Source: Bacillota bacterium
Lineage (GTDB): Bacteria; Bacillota; UBA4882; UBA8346
NCBI GenBank assembly: GCA_023392595.1
Contig: JAEVYU010000005.1
Location: 62,001-126,000 of the forward strand
Reading direction: 5' to 3'
DNA: 64,000 bases
This document shows positions 34,953 through 43,418 of this stretch, piece by piece. How positions within the stretch are numbered: the first letter of the stretch is position 1; every line of letters starts with the position of its first letter. The notes beneath the pieces are model-generated. The model had not been told where the DNA came from. It saw only the letters and a list, made by a program, of their open reading frames with translations, and searched no databases. Position numbers and translations under genes: made by a program.

Positions 34953-36428
34953 ATGAGTCAGATTAATTTGCAGATTCCTGATGTACCCATTAGAGAAATA
35001 CGTCTTAATTCCATTACCGGCTATCAGGGCAGCGCCGCAGAACTAGTAAAAAACTCACGCTGTGGATTAAAGGACCAAAACCGTTCTTTTTCCCAATGCT
35101 TGGGATGTTCCACTTCGCAGGCCGCCTGTATGGTGATCTTGGTTCAGGATGCGGCGGTCATTAGCCACGGTCCTGTTGGTTGCTCATCCTGTTTTCATGA
35201 ATATGCTTTCACCTACCGGGTCAATTCGCCCCTGCGCAGAGTGGAGCGGCCCACCCAGAGAAAAATCTTTTCCACCAATTTGGAGGAGACCGATACGGTG
35301 TACGGCGGTGCCCAAAAGCTGGCGGCGGGTATTCGTGAAGTCTATGAGCGCACCCAGGCAAAGGTTATTTTCGTGTTGACCACCTGTGCCGCCGGAATCA
35401 TAGGTGACGATGTGGAAAGCGCCTGTAATGAGGCGGAGGAGGAACTTGGTATCCCGGTGGCGGCAATTTTCTGCGAAGGCTTCCGATCCAAAGTGTGGAC
35501 CACCGGCTTTGACGCGAGCTATCATGGTATCGCTCGAAAGTTGATCAAACCCGCTCGTGAGAAACGGAGCGATGTCATTAATGTGATTAACTTCTGGGGT
35601 ACGGATATTTTCAGTGAATGGTTTGCGGCCTTTGGGGCGAAACCGAACTATATAACGCCTTATTCCACAGTGGAGAGTCTCAGATGGTCATCAGAAGCCG
35701 TCGCCACAGTTCAGGCCTGTCCCACACTGGGCTCATATCTGGGCGCTGCGCTGGAGCAGGAATTCGGAGTACCGGAAATCAAAGCGGCTCCACCCTATGG
35801 AGTAGCTCAAACGGACCGCTGGTTCCGGGCTTTGGGCGAAATGCTTCACCAGGAAAAGCAGGCCGAGGAAATTATCGCGGCCAAAAAGGCGGAGTACCTG
35901 CCTAAAATTGCCGCCCTGCGCGAGAAATTGCAGGGAAAAACTGCCTATGTGACGGCGGGAGCTGGACACGGACACGCGTTGCTTTCCATATTGGGCGAGC
36001 TTGGGATCAAGGCGAAAGGCGCGGCCCTTTTCCATCATGATCCACTCTATGATAACGGCAGTGAAGAAAGGGATTTGTTGGCCCAAAGCGTAAAAGATTA
36101 CGGAGATGTGCCGAATTTCAATATCTGCAACAAACAGGAATTTGAACTGGTAAACACACTGAGTCGCTTACGGCCCGATATCTTGCTGGCTCGGCATGGC
36201 GGCATGACCCTGTGGGGCTCTAAGCTGGGAATCCCATCGCTGCTGATTGGCGATGAGCATTTCGGTATGGGCTACGAGGGGATCCTGCGTTATGGAGAGC
36301 GGATTTTAGAAACGATTGAAAACGATGAATTCGTGAAGAACCTTGAAAAACACGCCGTCAATCCGTATACCCAATGGTGGCTTTCACAGGAGCCGGATAC
36401 ATTTTTGGGTGGTAGAGCATGCAAATGA
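34953..36428 (+). CDS. Nitrogenase-like component 1, alpha (NifD/MarD-like) subunit
   Basis: Protein of 491 residues; start ATG after GGGAGGAAATA. It keeps all three alpha-side P-cluster cysteines: Cys52 (QCLGCSTSQ), Cys77 (SHGPVGC) and Cys145 (TTCAAGIIGDD). Cys256 (VQACPTLGSYLG) aligns with the cofactor ligand Cys275 of Azotobacter NifD, and His436 (GDEHFGMGYEG) is the candidate for His442. By eye alignment the NifD residues Gln191 and His195 needed for N2 reduction are not kept. Context with O-acetylhomoserine sulfhydrylases matches methylthio-alkane reductase (Mar), which frees methanethiol from thioethers. The reductase (NifH-like) is not in this cluster. Confidence 0.85.
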   Translation: MSQINLQIPDVPIREIRLNSITGYQGSAAELVKNSRCGLKDQNRSFSQCLGCSTSQAACMVILVQDAAVISHGPVGCSSCFHEYAFTYRVNSPLRRVERPTQRKIFSTNLEETDTVYGGAQKLAAGIREVYERTQAKVIFVLTTCAAGIIGDDVESACNEAEEELGIPVAAIFCEGFRSKVWTTGFDASYHGIARKLIKPAREKRSDVINVINFWGTDIFSEWFAAFGAKPNYITPYSTVESLRWSSEAVATVQACPTLGSYLGAALEQEFGVPEIKAAPPYGVAQTDRWFRALGEMLHQEKQAEEIIAAKKAEYLPKIAALREKLQGKTAYVTAGAGHGHALLSILGELGIKAKGAALFHHDPLYDNGSEERDLLAQSVKDYGDVPNFNICNKQEFELVNTLSRLRPDILLARHGGMTLWGSKLGIPSLLIGDEHFGMGYEGILRYGERILETIENDEFVKNLEKHAVNPYTQWWLSQEPDTFLGGRACK

Positions 36429-37762
36429 GGGGTATTATCGAGCAAGAGCGTTTTACCTGCGCCATTGGCGCGCTGCAAAGTGTTGTTGCCATACCCAAAG
36501 CCGTTCCGATTCTTCATTCCGGCCCCGGTTGCGGCAGTATGATTCAGGGGTTTTTTGAGCGGTCTACAGGCTATGCCGGTGGAAGCACTTCTCCATGCAC
36601 CAATTTCAGCGAGCAGGAAGTTGTCTTTGGCGGTATTCAGAGGCTGCGGCAGATCATTACCAACACCTATAAAGTGCTGGATACAGATTTGCAGGTGATA
36701 TTGACCGGTTGCACGGCTGGAATTGTAGGCGACGATGTGGCAAGCCTAGCCGCGGAATTCCGCGCTGAAGGCCGGCCTATTGTTGCGGTGGAAACCGCCG
36801 GGTTTAAATGCAATAACTTTGAATCCCACAGTCTTGTGGTAAATGCCATCATTGACCAATATGTCAACTTGTTTGAGGACGAAAATCCCGCCCGCAGCGA
36901 GAAAAACGCCGTGAATCTGTTTGCATCGGTACCATACCAAGATCCGTTCTGGAAAGGTAATCTCGGTGAATACAAACGGCTCTTGGAAGGCATCGGCCTC
37001 AAGGTTCAGGTTCTGTTTGGCCCACAATCGAATGGGGTAGGCGAATGGAAGAAAATTCCGAGAGCCAATTTTAATATTTTGGTTTCTCCATGGCCTGGCC
37101 AGCCCATTGTTGAACACCTGAAGGAACATTATGGGCAGCCGTATACCCAGTTTCCGTATTTTCCAATCGGCGCCAATGAAACCGAGCGTTTTTTAAGACA
37201 GGTGTTGACCTTTGCTGCCGAGCAGCAGGCGGAGATCGATGAAGCAGCCGCCGGGGAATTTATCCGGCGGGAACGGGAGGCTTATTACGAAGAAATCGAT
37301 AATCTGGCTACCTTTCTGTTGGAATTTCGTTATGGGTTGCCCAATCATGTTCATATTTTACATGACGCCGGTTATGCACTGGGACTGTCCAAGTTCCTCC
37401 TGCATGAGGTGGGAATTATCCCGAAAGAGCAGTTTGTTGTGGACAATACGCCGGAAAAGCTTCAGGAACAAATTAAAGCCGAACTAAAGACTACCTCAGA
37501 CAAGCGCGATATACCACTGATATTTGAGCCTGACGCCGGCAAGGCCCAGGATGTCATCCGGGGACTTTCCCATAGTGGACGGGGGCTGATTATTGGCAGT
37601 GGCTGGGATAAGGAACTAGCCAGAGAAAAGAATTATGATTTTTTGTCCGCCGCAGTGCCCTCGCCTTACCGGCTGGTGTTGACCACCAATTACATTGGAT
37701 TCTCCGGCGGGTTAAGGGTGATTGAGGATATCTACGATGCGGTTTTAGCCACCTATCGATAA
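36419..37762 (+). CDS. Nitrogenase-like component 1, beta (NifK/MarK-like) subunit
   Basis: Protein of 447 residues whose start overlaps the alpha gene by 10 nt, so the two are translationally coupled. The three beta-side P-cluster cysteines are present: Cys14 (RFTCAIGALQS), Cys38 (HSGPGCGSMIQGF) and Cys98 (LTGCTAGIVGDD). It is shorter than NifK at the N-terminus, as in nitrogenase-like proteins. Together with the alpha subunit it would form an alpha2beta2 enzyme. Six conserved P-cluster ligands argue against chlorophyllide/protochlorophyllide reductases and against CfbD. Confidence 0.85.
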   Translation: MQMRGIIEQERFTCAIGALQSVVAIPKAVPILHSGPGCGSMIQGFFERSTGYAGGSTSPCTNFSEQEVVFGGIQRLRQIITNTYKVLDTDLQVILTGCTAGIVGDDVASLAAEFRAEGRPIVAVETAGFKCNNFESHSLVVNAIIDQYVNLFEDENPARSEKNAVNLFASVPYQDPFWKGNLGEYKRLLEGIGLKVQVLFGPQSNGVGEWKKIPRANFNILVSPWPGQPIVEHLKEHYGQPYTQFPYFPIGANETERFLRQVLTFAAEQQAEIDEAAAGEFIRREREAYYEEIDNLATFLLEFRYGLPNHVHILHDAGYALGLSKFLLHEVGIIPKEQFVVDNTPEKLQEQIKAELKTTSDKRDIPLIFEPDAGKAQDVIRGLSHSGRGLIIGSGWDKELAREKNYDFLSAAVPSPYRLVLTTNYIGFSGGLRVIEDIYDAVLATYR

Positions 37763-37849
37763 CCGCTGATAAAGGATGTGATGTTACATGATAAGGACCT
37801 GAAGATCCGATGAACTGCACTAAAATGTAAGAATCGAAAGGAGATACAC

Positions 37850-39160
37850 ATGACTGTGTCTACCTCCGGGTATCAGTTTGATACTCAAAAAGTCTGGGCG
37901 GGATATGAGCCCAAGGATCACCATTATGCCGTATCGCCGCCAATCTATGCTACCGCAGCCTATGATTTTCGCGATGTGGAAAATGCCGCTAATTTATTTG
38001 GCCTGAGAGAAATGGGATTTCTCTATACCCGGGTGGGCAATCCGACCGTAGCCGTTTTGGAAGAACGTTTAAAAACGTTGGATGGAGCAAGCGCGGCGAT
38101 TGCTCTGGCTTCCGGCATGGCGGCTATCAGCTATACTTTGCTGAATCTGGCCGAAGATGGCGGAACCATCCTGACCTCCCCATTTCTTTATGGCGGCAGT
38201 GCGGACAGCTTTAAAAAGATTTATCCGAAATTTGGGATTCATTTCGATCTGGCCAAAAATATCGAAAATCCTCAGGCGCTGGCGACGGAGATTAAACCCG
38301 ATACCAAGGCGATTTACATCGAAAGTATCAGTAACCCCAATACGGTTTTGCTGGATGTGGAGGGGATCGCCAAAGTTGCCCACCAGCATGGTATTCCGCT
38401 GGTGGTGGACAATACGGTGGCAACGCCCTATCTGTATAATCCAATTGCCTACGGTGCGGATATAGTGGTTTATTCCGCCACCAAAGGGCTGAACGGCCAT
38501 GGCAACATCATCGCCGGGCTGGTTCTGGAAAACGGGAAGTTTAACTATATCACAGAAAAGTTTCCCCAGTTCTCGGAAAAGTACTATACACTCCGGGACC
38601 TGGACGGCAACCGCCGCAGTTTTCCCGAAGTGTTTCCCAACGCTCCGTTTACCAGCCGGATTCGTTTTAATTATCTGAACTATTTCGGCGCGGCTCTCTC
38701 GCCCTTTGATGCTTATCTGGCAATCATTGGTCTGGAAACGCTGTCGGAGCGTTTAACCAAGCAGGTGCACAACGCAGAGACACTGGCAGATTACTTATCC
38801 GGCCACCAAGCGGTGGAGTGGGTCCGTTACCCGGCATTGAAATCCAGTCCTTATCACCCTCTTTATCAGCGGGATTTCAAAAAAGGCGCCGGCGGAATTT
38901 TGTCCTTTGGGTTCAAGGGAACACAAAAGCAGCGGGAGGCGTTTTTGAACGCGGTCCGTTTGTTCCACTACCATGTCAACATCGGTGACGCCCGTTCGCT
39001 GATCGTCAATTCACCGCAGACCACCCACGGAGAGCTGGAAGCGGATGAAAAGGCCCTTGCCGACATTCCCGAAAATCTGATTCGGATATCGGCCGGGCTG
39101 GAAGATGCGGTGGACCTGATTGATGATCTTGAGCAGGCATTTCAAGAGGCATTGGCCTGA
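37850..39160 (+). CDS. metY: O-acetylhomoserine sulfhydrylase family PLP enzyme, copy 2
   Basis: Protein of 436 residues, RBS AAAGGAG. Same family as the enzyme at 33141 with the PLP lysine in YSATKGLNGHGN and matching motifs along its length, but clearly diverged (for example FGLREMGFLYTRVGNPT versus FSEDDPIYTRLSNPT), so an old duplication. Two sulfhydrylases around one nitrogenase-like pair could serve different thiols (for example methanethiol and sulfide or a longer alkylthiol). It starts 87 nt after the beta-subunit gene. Confidence 0.93.
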   Translation: MTVSTSGYQFDTQKVWAGYEPKDHHYAVSPPIYATAAYDFRDVENAANLFGLREMGFLYTRVGNPTVAVLEERLKTLDGASAAIALASGMAAISYTLLNLAEDGGTILTSPFLYGGSADSFKKIYPKFGIHFDLAKNIENPQALATEIKPDTKAIYIESISNPNTVLLDVEGIAKVAHQHGIPLVVDNTVATPYLYNPIAYGADIVVYSATKGLNGHGNIIAGLVLENGKFNYITEKFPQFSEKYYTLRDLDGNRRSFPEVFPNAPFTSRIRFNYLNYFGAALSPFDAYLAIIGLETLSERLTKQVHNAETLADYLSGHQAVEWVRYPALKSSPYHPLYQRDFKKGAGGILSFGFKGTQKQREAFLNAVRLFHYHVNIGDARSLIVNSPQTTHGELEADEKALADIPENLIRISAGLEDAVDLIDDLEQAFQEALA

Positions 39161-39185
39161 AACTAAATTCGAGGAGGATATGATT

Positions 39186-40196
39186 ATGAAAAACTTAAAA
39201 AGAATCATTAGCGTGGCGGCGCTCATTCTCGCCATAGCCATTATGGTGGTCACCTCTCAGGTTTTGGCGAGTCCTAAGTATAAATACGGGAAGATCAATA
39301 TTCCCGGCAAGGATGGCGCTCTTTGTGGCGCGCCTATATACATCGCCTATGAAAAAGGTTTTTTTGCCGAGGAAGGCTTTGATGTTAATCTGATCTCCGC
39401 TGATACGGAAACCCGGAAAATTGGGTTGAACAATGGAACCATTCCCATTGTGAACGGTGATTTTCAATTCTTCCCTTCGATTGAAGAAGGTGTGAAGGTC
39501 AAAGTCGTCGATGGACTGCACCAAGGTTGCATTACAATAATAGTCCCGAAAGACTCCCCGATAAAGTCCGCCGAGGACTTGAAAGGTAAGAAAATCGGCG
39601 TTGACGAAATCGGCGGCACTCCTTTTCAAGTTGCAAGCGTATGGCTGGAGAACCACGGCGTCGTTGCCAAGGAAAACAAAGAGGTGACTTTTGTCCCTTA
39701 CAATGACGGCAATCTGGAAATTGCGGCTGCCGAAAAAGGTGAGATCGCTGCCGCGGCGATTTGGGATCCGTTCGGCTCTTTGGCTGTGAAGAACAAGGGC
39801 TTTAAAAAAATCTTTGATCTCAGTACGGATCCGATTTTTGCAGGTAAATTTTGCTGCTTCCTTTATGCTTCCGAGAAGGTGCTGAAAGCAGATCCCGGCA
39901 AGGTAGCTGCGCTCCTGCGGGCTTACCACAAGGCCCAGGATTGGCTCCATAATCATCCTCAAGAAGCCGTATCCATCATTTCCGAGAAAAAATATTCCGC
40001 CATTACCGATAAGGAACTGGCCTTGGAACTGGTAAAGAACTATAATTATCCCTCTTTGCATGAGAAAAACACCAGGGCGGCAACTGTGAAAGCTAACGTA
40101 CTGTATTTTGTTAAAGAGCTCTCGAAAATCGGCTATCTTAAAACCACCAACCCCGAGAAATTTGCAAATGAAATCTATTATCAGGTGGAAAAGTGA
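39186..40196 (+). CDS. SsuA/TauA-type ABC solute-binding protein
   Basis: NMT1/ThiY/SsuA-like binding protein of 336 residues; of two close ATG codons the second fits GGAGG spacing better. Signal peptide (KRIISVAALILAIAIMVV) ends near VLASP, with no lipobox Cys. Recognisable segments are APIYIAYEKGFFAEEGFDV and DLKGKKIGVDEIGGTPFQVAS. Relatives bind sulfonates, taurine, nitrate or thiamine precursors. In this sulfur locus an organosulfur ligand is the likely substrate of the reductase system. Confidence 0.88.
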   Translation: MKNLKRIISVAALILAIAIMVVTSQVLASPKYKYGKINIPGKDGALCGAPIYIAYEKGFFAEEGFDVNLISADTETRKIGLNNGTIPIVNGDFQFFPSIEEGVKVKVVDGLHQGCITIIVPKDSPIKSAEDLKGKKIGVDEIGGTPFQVASVWLENHGVVAKENKEVTFVPYNDGNLEIAAAEKGEIAAAAIWDPFGSLAVKNKGFKKIFDLSTDPIFAGKFCCFLYASEKVLKADPGKVAALLRAYHKAQDWLHNHPQEAVSIISEKKYSAITDKELALELVKNYNYPSLHEKNTRAATVKANVLYFVKELSKIGYLKTTNPEKFANEIYYQVEK

Positions 40197-40227
40197 TGAT
40201 TCGGCTTTTATATGAGGAAGGTATTCA

Positions 40228-41247
40228 ATGAGCAACTCTACAGTTAAAAACTTTGTCCCGGCTCCGGTTCTAAACCGGAGCCGTTCTCCCAAAAGCACGA
40301 CATCAAATAAAAAATACCTATTTTGGGTGCTGTTTTCCTTGTTGGGATTCATTCTGGCAGAGATCCTCAGCCAGACGATTCCGGACACCCAGGATGTCAA
40401 TGATCGGGTCTACCGCTTCGCGTTGCTTGGCTTGGGCATACTATATTTTAGTGCCGCCGCATTTTCATGGTTTACCGGTGAAAGACGTGCCAAATTCGTT
40501 TGCCGTGCCCCCTTTCGTTTCGCAATGGGTATTGTCCTCGCTTTATGGGATCTGCTCAGCACCAAGCTAGATATTCTTCCATTGCCGTTTTTTCCTGGAC
40601 CCTCAAAAGTGACAGGAGTTATTCTTGAAGAATTTAATTTTTTGCTGGCAAATACAGGCTACTCCCTACGTCTGTTTCTTTTTGGCTTTTTGTCCGGCAT
40701 CGTTCTGGGTGTTGGCACAGGGATACTGATAGGCTGGTTTGCCAAGGTTCACTATTGGGTATTTCCGGTTCTGAAAATCACCGGAGTCGTTCCGGCGGTT
40801 GCCTGGATGCCCTTTGCATTGACCATCTTTCCCACTTCATTTATAGCTGGTGTATTTTTGATCGCGATTTGCGCTTGGTTCCCGGTGGCGTATATGACAG
40901 CACAGGGAATGGCCAGTACCCAAAAGATCTATTTTGAAGTAGCGAATACCCTTGGCGCAAAACAAAGCTACTTGTTGTTTCATGTAGCGCTGCCCAATGC
41001 CATTCCCCAGATATTTATCGGGATTTCCACCGCCAATGGTCTTGCTTTCACGACCCTGGTTGTGTCGGAAATGATGGGTGCCCAAGGCGGCCTGGGTTAT
41101 TATATCAACTGGGCCAAAGCATGGTCCTCTTATTACAAGGTATATGCCGCGATTATTATCATGGCAGTGCTCTTTTCCCTGATAATGAAAGTGATTGCTT
41201 TGATTCAGAACCGCTTGTTAATCTGGCAAAGGGGGCTTGTAAAGTGA
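40228..41247 (+). CDS. SsuC/TauC-type ABC transporter permease
   Basis: Membrane protein of 339 residues with an extended N-terminus carrying two extra helices before the standard six-helix permease domain. The ATPase docking loop is seen as VANTLGAKQSYLLFHVALPNAIPQI-like sequence (about residues 238-262). Its stop overlaps the GTG start of the ATPase gene. Forms the channel of the putative organosulfur importer. Confidence 0.9.
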   Translation: MSNSTVKNFVPAPVLNRSRSPKSTTSNKKYLFWVLFSLLGFILAEILSQTIPDTQDVNDRVYRFALLGLGILYFSAAAFSWFTGERRAKFVCRAPFRFAMGIVLALWDLLSTKLDILPLPFFPGPSKVTGVILEEFNFLLANTGYSLRLFLFGFLSGIVLGVGTGILIGWFAKVHYWVFPVLKITGVVPAVAWMPFALTIFPTSFIAGVFLIAICAWFPVAYMTAQGMASTQKIYFEVANTLGAKQSYLLFHVALPNAIPQIFIGISTANGLAFTTLVVSEMMGAQGGLGYYINWAKAWSSYYKVYAAIIIMAVLFSLIMKVIALIQNRLLIWQRGLVK

Positions 41248-42041
41248 GCGTTGAAGCTGAAAATGAAAATTTGATAGAGATTGTGTCGGTTGACCGTACT
41301 TATGTGGATACCAGCGATAACTCGGTTGAAGCTCTCAAGGATATTAACCTTACGGTAAGAAAAGGCGAATTCATCTCGATCATCGGTCCTTCCGGCTGCG
41401 GAAAAACTACGCTGCTACGCTTAATTGCCGGTCTTGATACACCGGAATCCGGAGTAATTATGTTGGAAGGCGAGGAAATTACCGCGCCATCCCCCCAGCG
41501 CGGCTATGTTTTCCAGCAAGGTAGTCTGTTCCCGTGGCTGACAGTGGAAAAAAATATAGCGGCAGGGCTGAAAGCCAGAGGAGTTTATAAAGAAAATAAG
41601 GCAGATGTGGCCCGGTTTATTGAGCTCATTGGATTGCAAGGTTTTGAGAAATCCTATCCTCATCAAATCTCCGGCGGTATGGCACAGCGGGTGGCTGTGG
41701 CGAGGGCGCTGATCAATCGACCAGTTGCACTGCTATTGGATGAACCGATGGGTGCTTTAGATGCTTTTACCAGAGCCGACTTCCAGGATAAATTGCTGGA
41801 ACTTTGGAAGAAAGATGGTACAACCATGATTCTGGTGACGCATGATGTGGATGAAGCCATTTATTTAAGCGACCGGATTGTTATTATGACGCCGCGTCCC
41901 GGCCAAATCAGTGAAATACTGGATGTCCATCTGCAAAGGCCCCGACAGAGAGGCGATGCTGAATTTATGGCGCTTCGTAAAGATATCCTTGAAAAGTTGC
42001 ATCTTGCCAGCGTCATTCCTCAACCGGAATACGCGATATAA
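41244..42041 (+). CDS. SsuB/TauB-type ABC transporter ATPase
   Basis: ATPase of 265 residues starting at GTG that overlaps the permease stop (GTGA), RBS GGGGG. Walker A GPSGCGKTT, signature ISGGMAQRVAVARAL, Walker B LLLDEPMGALD, H-loop VTHDVDEA. It completes the importer and ends the locus. Family members energise uptake of sulfonates, nitrate or taurine. Confidence 0.92.
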   Translation: MSVEAENENLIEIVSVDRTYVDTSDNSVEALKDINLTVRKGEFISIIGPSGCGKTTLLRLIAGLDTPESGVIMLEGEEITAPSPQRGYVFQQGSLFPWLTVEKNIAAGLKARGVYKENKADVARFIELIGLQGFEKSYPHQISGGMAQRVAVARALINRPVALLLDEPMGALDAFTRADFQDKLLELWKKDGTTMILVTHDVDEAIYLSDRIVIMTPRPGQISEILDVHLQRPRQRGDAEFMALRKDILEKLHLASVIPQPEYAI

Positions 42042-42058
42042 AGAAAGATGGAAAAAAG

Positions 42059-42345
42059 ATGATCTTTTCGTTTTTTACAGCTGAATTAGATGGCAGTTGG
42101 ATGAAATGCCATTCGACTGGTGAAGCGGAACTTGCTGTTGGCCCCTTTATCGTTGTTTTAGGAGTATTGACTTTGATTTTCTCATCAAAGCAAACACGTT
42201 TAGGTCTTAGTATTGATATTATTCTTACAGGAATTTTTGTTTTATTTTTCCTACTGTTTTGATTGGGGCAATAAGAATCAGGACTTGCAACGTGTTGCCT
42301 TCCCGGTCCTTATTATAATTGGTATTTTTTACCGCAATCGGTTTT
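42059..42345 (+). pseudogene. Decayed DUF4418-family membrane protein gene
   Basis: The segment GSWMKCHSTGEAELAVG followed by hydrophobic sequence is the DUF4418 core. The N-terminus is missing, the frame breaks near 42255-42275 (PTVLIGA continues in another frame), and the C-terminal part QRVAFPVLIIIGIF resumes in a third frame. It runs directly into the FtsX-like remnant. The intact gene normally precedes an FtsX-type ABC permease. Confidence 0.7.
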
Positions 42346-42695
42346 ATCTGTCATTAAGCCTTGCGAATGGCACGGACAGATTTTTGAAACGACTGGGGGC
42401 CGATATATTGGTTACCCCTAAAGGCTATGAGCAAAAAATGGAGTGAATTTTTTTATGCGGAGAACCCAGTGCCCTCAATAGGAACGTGACACGGAGTGAG
42501 ATAACATTAGATATCGAACGCATTCGTGTGATATCGTTGCAGTTGCCTGTCGCTTCGTTGAATGCCGATGGTTCATCTACTATACAGATTATCAACTTTG
42601 ATCGGAATAGCGGTTTTATGGTCCAATATTGGATCAAAGGTGAAATTCCTGGAAAGCTTGGAATGGATGGGATCGTGATTGAGGCGGATATATAA
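42346..42695 (+). pseudogene. Decayed FtsX-like ABC permease fragment
   Basis: LANGTDRFLKRLGADILVTP is typical of the N-terminal region of FtsX-like permeases associated with DUF4418. An in-frame TGA follows GYEQKME; the frame resumes as CGEPSA and further as VASLNADGSSTIQIINFDRN and VQYWIKG, matching the usual periplasmic segment in degraded form. The first membrane helix and most of the C-terminus are gone. Non-functional remnant. Confidence 0.7.
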
Positions 42696-42701
42696 TCCGG
42701 T

Positions 42702-43355
42702 CTACTTAGCCCCTAGATTATCCTTATTCAAATAAAAACTCCTGGCATTTTTTAATCCATTTAAATTGGTAACGATTACCAGCTGGCCCTCGTCCATTCG
42801 AATCAAACCGTCGAGAACGAATTTTTCCAATATCGGGCCGACTTCTTCAAGTTTCAAACCGGCCATCTGACTGATATCCGCGGTGTTAACGCCCAGTCTG
42901 AAAGTTTCTTGATTTGGATAAAAGTTCCCATCTTCAACGAGCATGGTGAGTAAGTCGGCCGCTCTGCCGGAAGGCGATTTAATGGCATAATTTTCAATCT
43001 GGCAAGTCGTGAAACGAATTCGCCGGCAGAAGACTTGAATCAGTTTAAATAAAAATTCCGGTTTCGAGCTTAAGATTTGCTCCAAATCGGTATAGGTCAC
43101 CATCAGAACTTCGGTTTTTTCCACGGCCATGACTGTTGCCGAACGGGGCTTGGCTTCGATCAGGGCCATCTCGCCGAAGGAACTTCCCGGACCCAGAATG
43201 CTTAATAATTGTTCCTCGGAATCTTTGTTTCGAATGACTTTTACCCGGCCGGATTTAATGATATACATTTCATGACCCGGTTCCGATTCCGAGAAGATCG
43301 TATCACCGGCTTCATACGACTGGATGAATTTCTCAAGTAAAGCTTCATCAAACAT
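42702..43355 (-). CDS. Crp/Fnr-family transcriptional regulator
   Basis: Regulator of 217 residues, RBS AGAGG. Cyclic-nucleotide-binding domain (about 8-120, with FGEMALIEAKPRSATV in the phosphate-binding cassette position), a long dimer helix, and a C-terminal winged helix (VNTADISQMAGLKLEEVGPI). No N-terminal cysteine cluster, so it is not an Fnr oxygen sensor. It is followed upstream by a second, HTH-less relative. Targets unknown; the divergent hydrogenase operon is a candidate. Confidence 0.9.
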   Translation of the reverse strand: MFDEALLEKFIQSYEAGDTIFSESEPGHEMYIIKSGRVKVIRNKDSEEQLLSILGPGSSFGEMALIEAKPRSATVMAVEKTEVLMVTYTDLEQILSSKPEFLFKLIQVFCRRIRFTTCQIENYAIKSPSGRAADLLTMLVEDGNFYPNQETFRLGVNTADISQMAGLKLEEVGPILEKFVLDGLIRMDEGQLVIVTNLNGLKNARSFYLNKDNLGAK

Positions 43356-43418
43356 GATGTTTACCTCTTTTAAATTAATTCAACGGTACTGCCGATAACG
43401 GAAGCGTTTTTTGGTATT

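Noticed and set aside
34953..37762. True nitrogenase (N2 fixation)
   Set aside because: No nifH, nifB, nifE or nifN in the window, N2-reduction residues not kept by eye, and sulfur-assimilation neighbours.
39195..40400. Long open frame (about 400 codons) on the minus strand opposite the SsuA-like gene
   Set aside because: The plus-strand frame encodes a clear binding-protein family with signal peptide and RBS; the antisense frame has no domain or RBS and reflects codon bias.
42486..42695. Free-standing small gene of 69 codons
   Set aside because: It reads as the continuation of a degraded FtsX-like permease rather than an independent protein.
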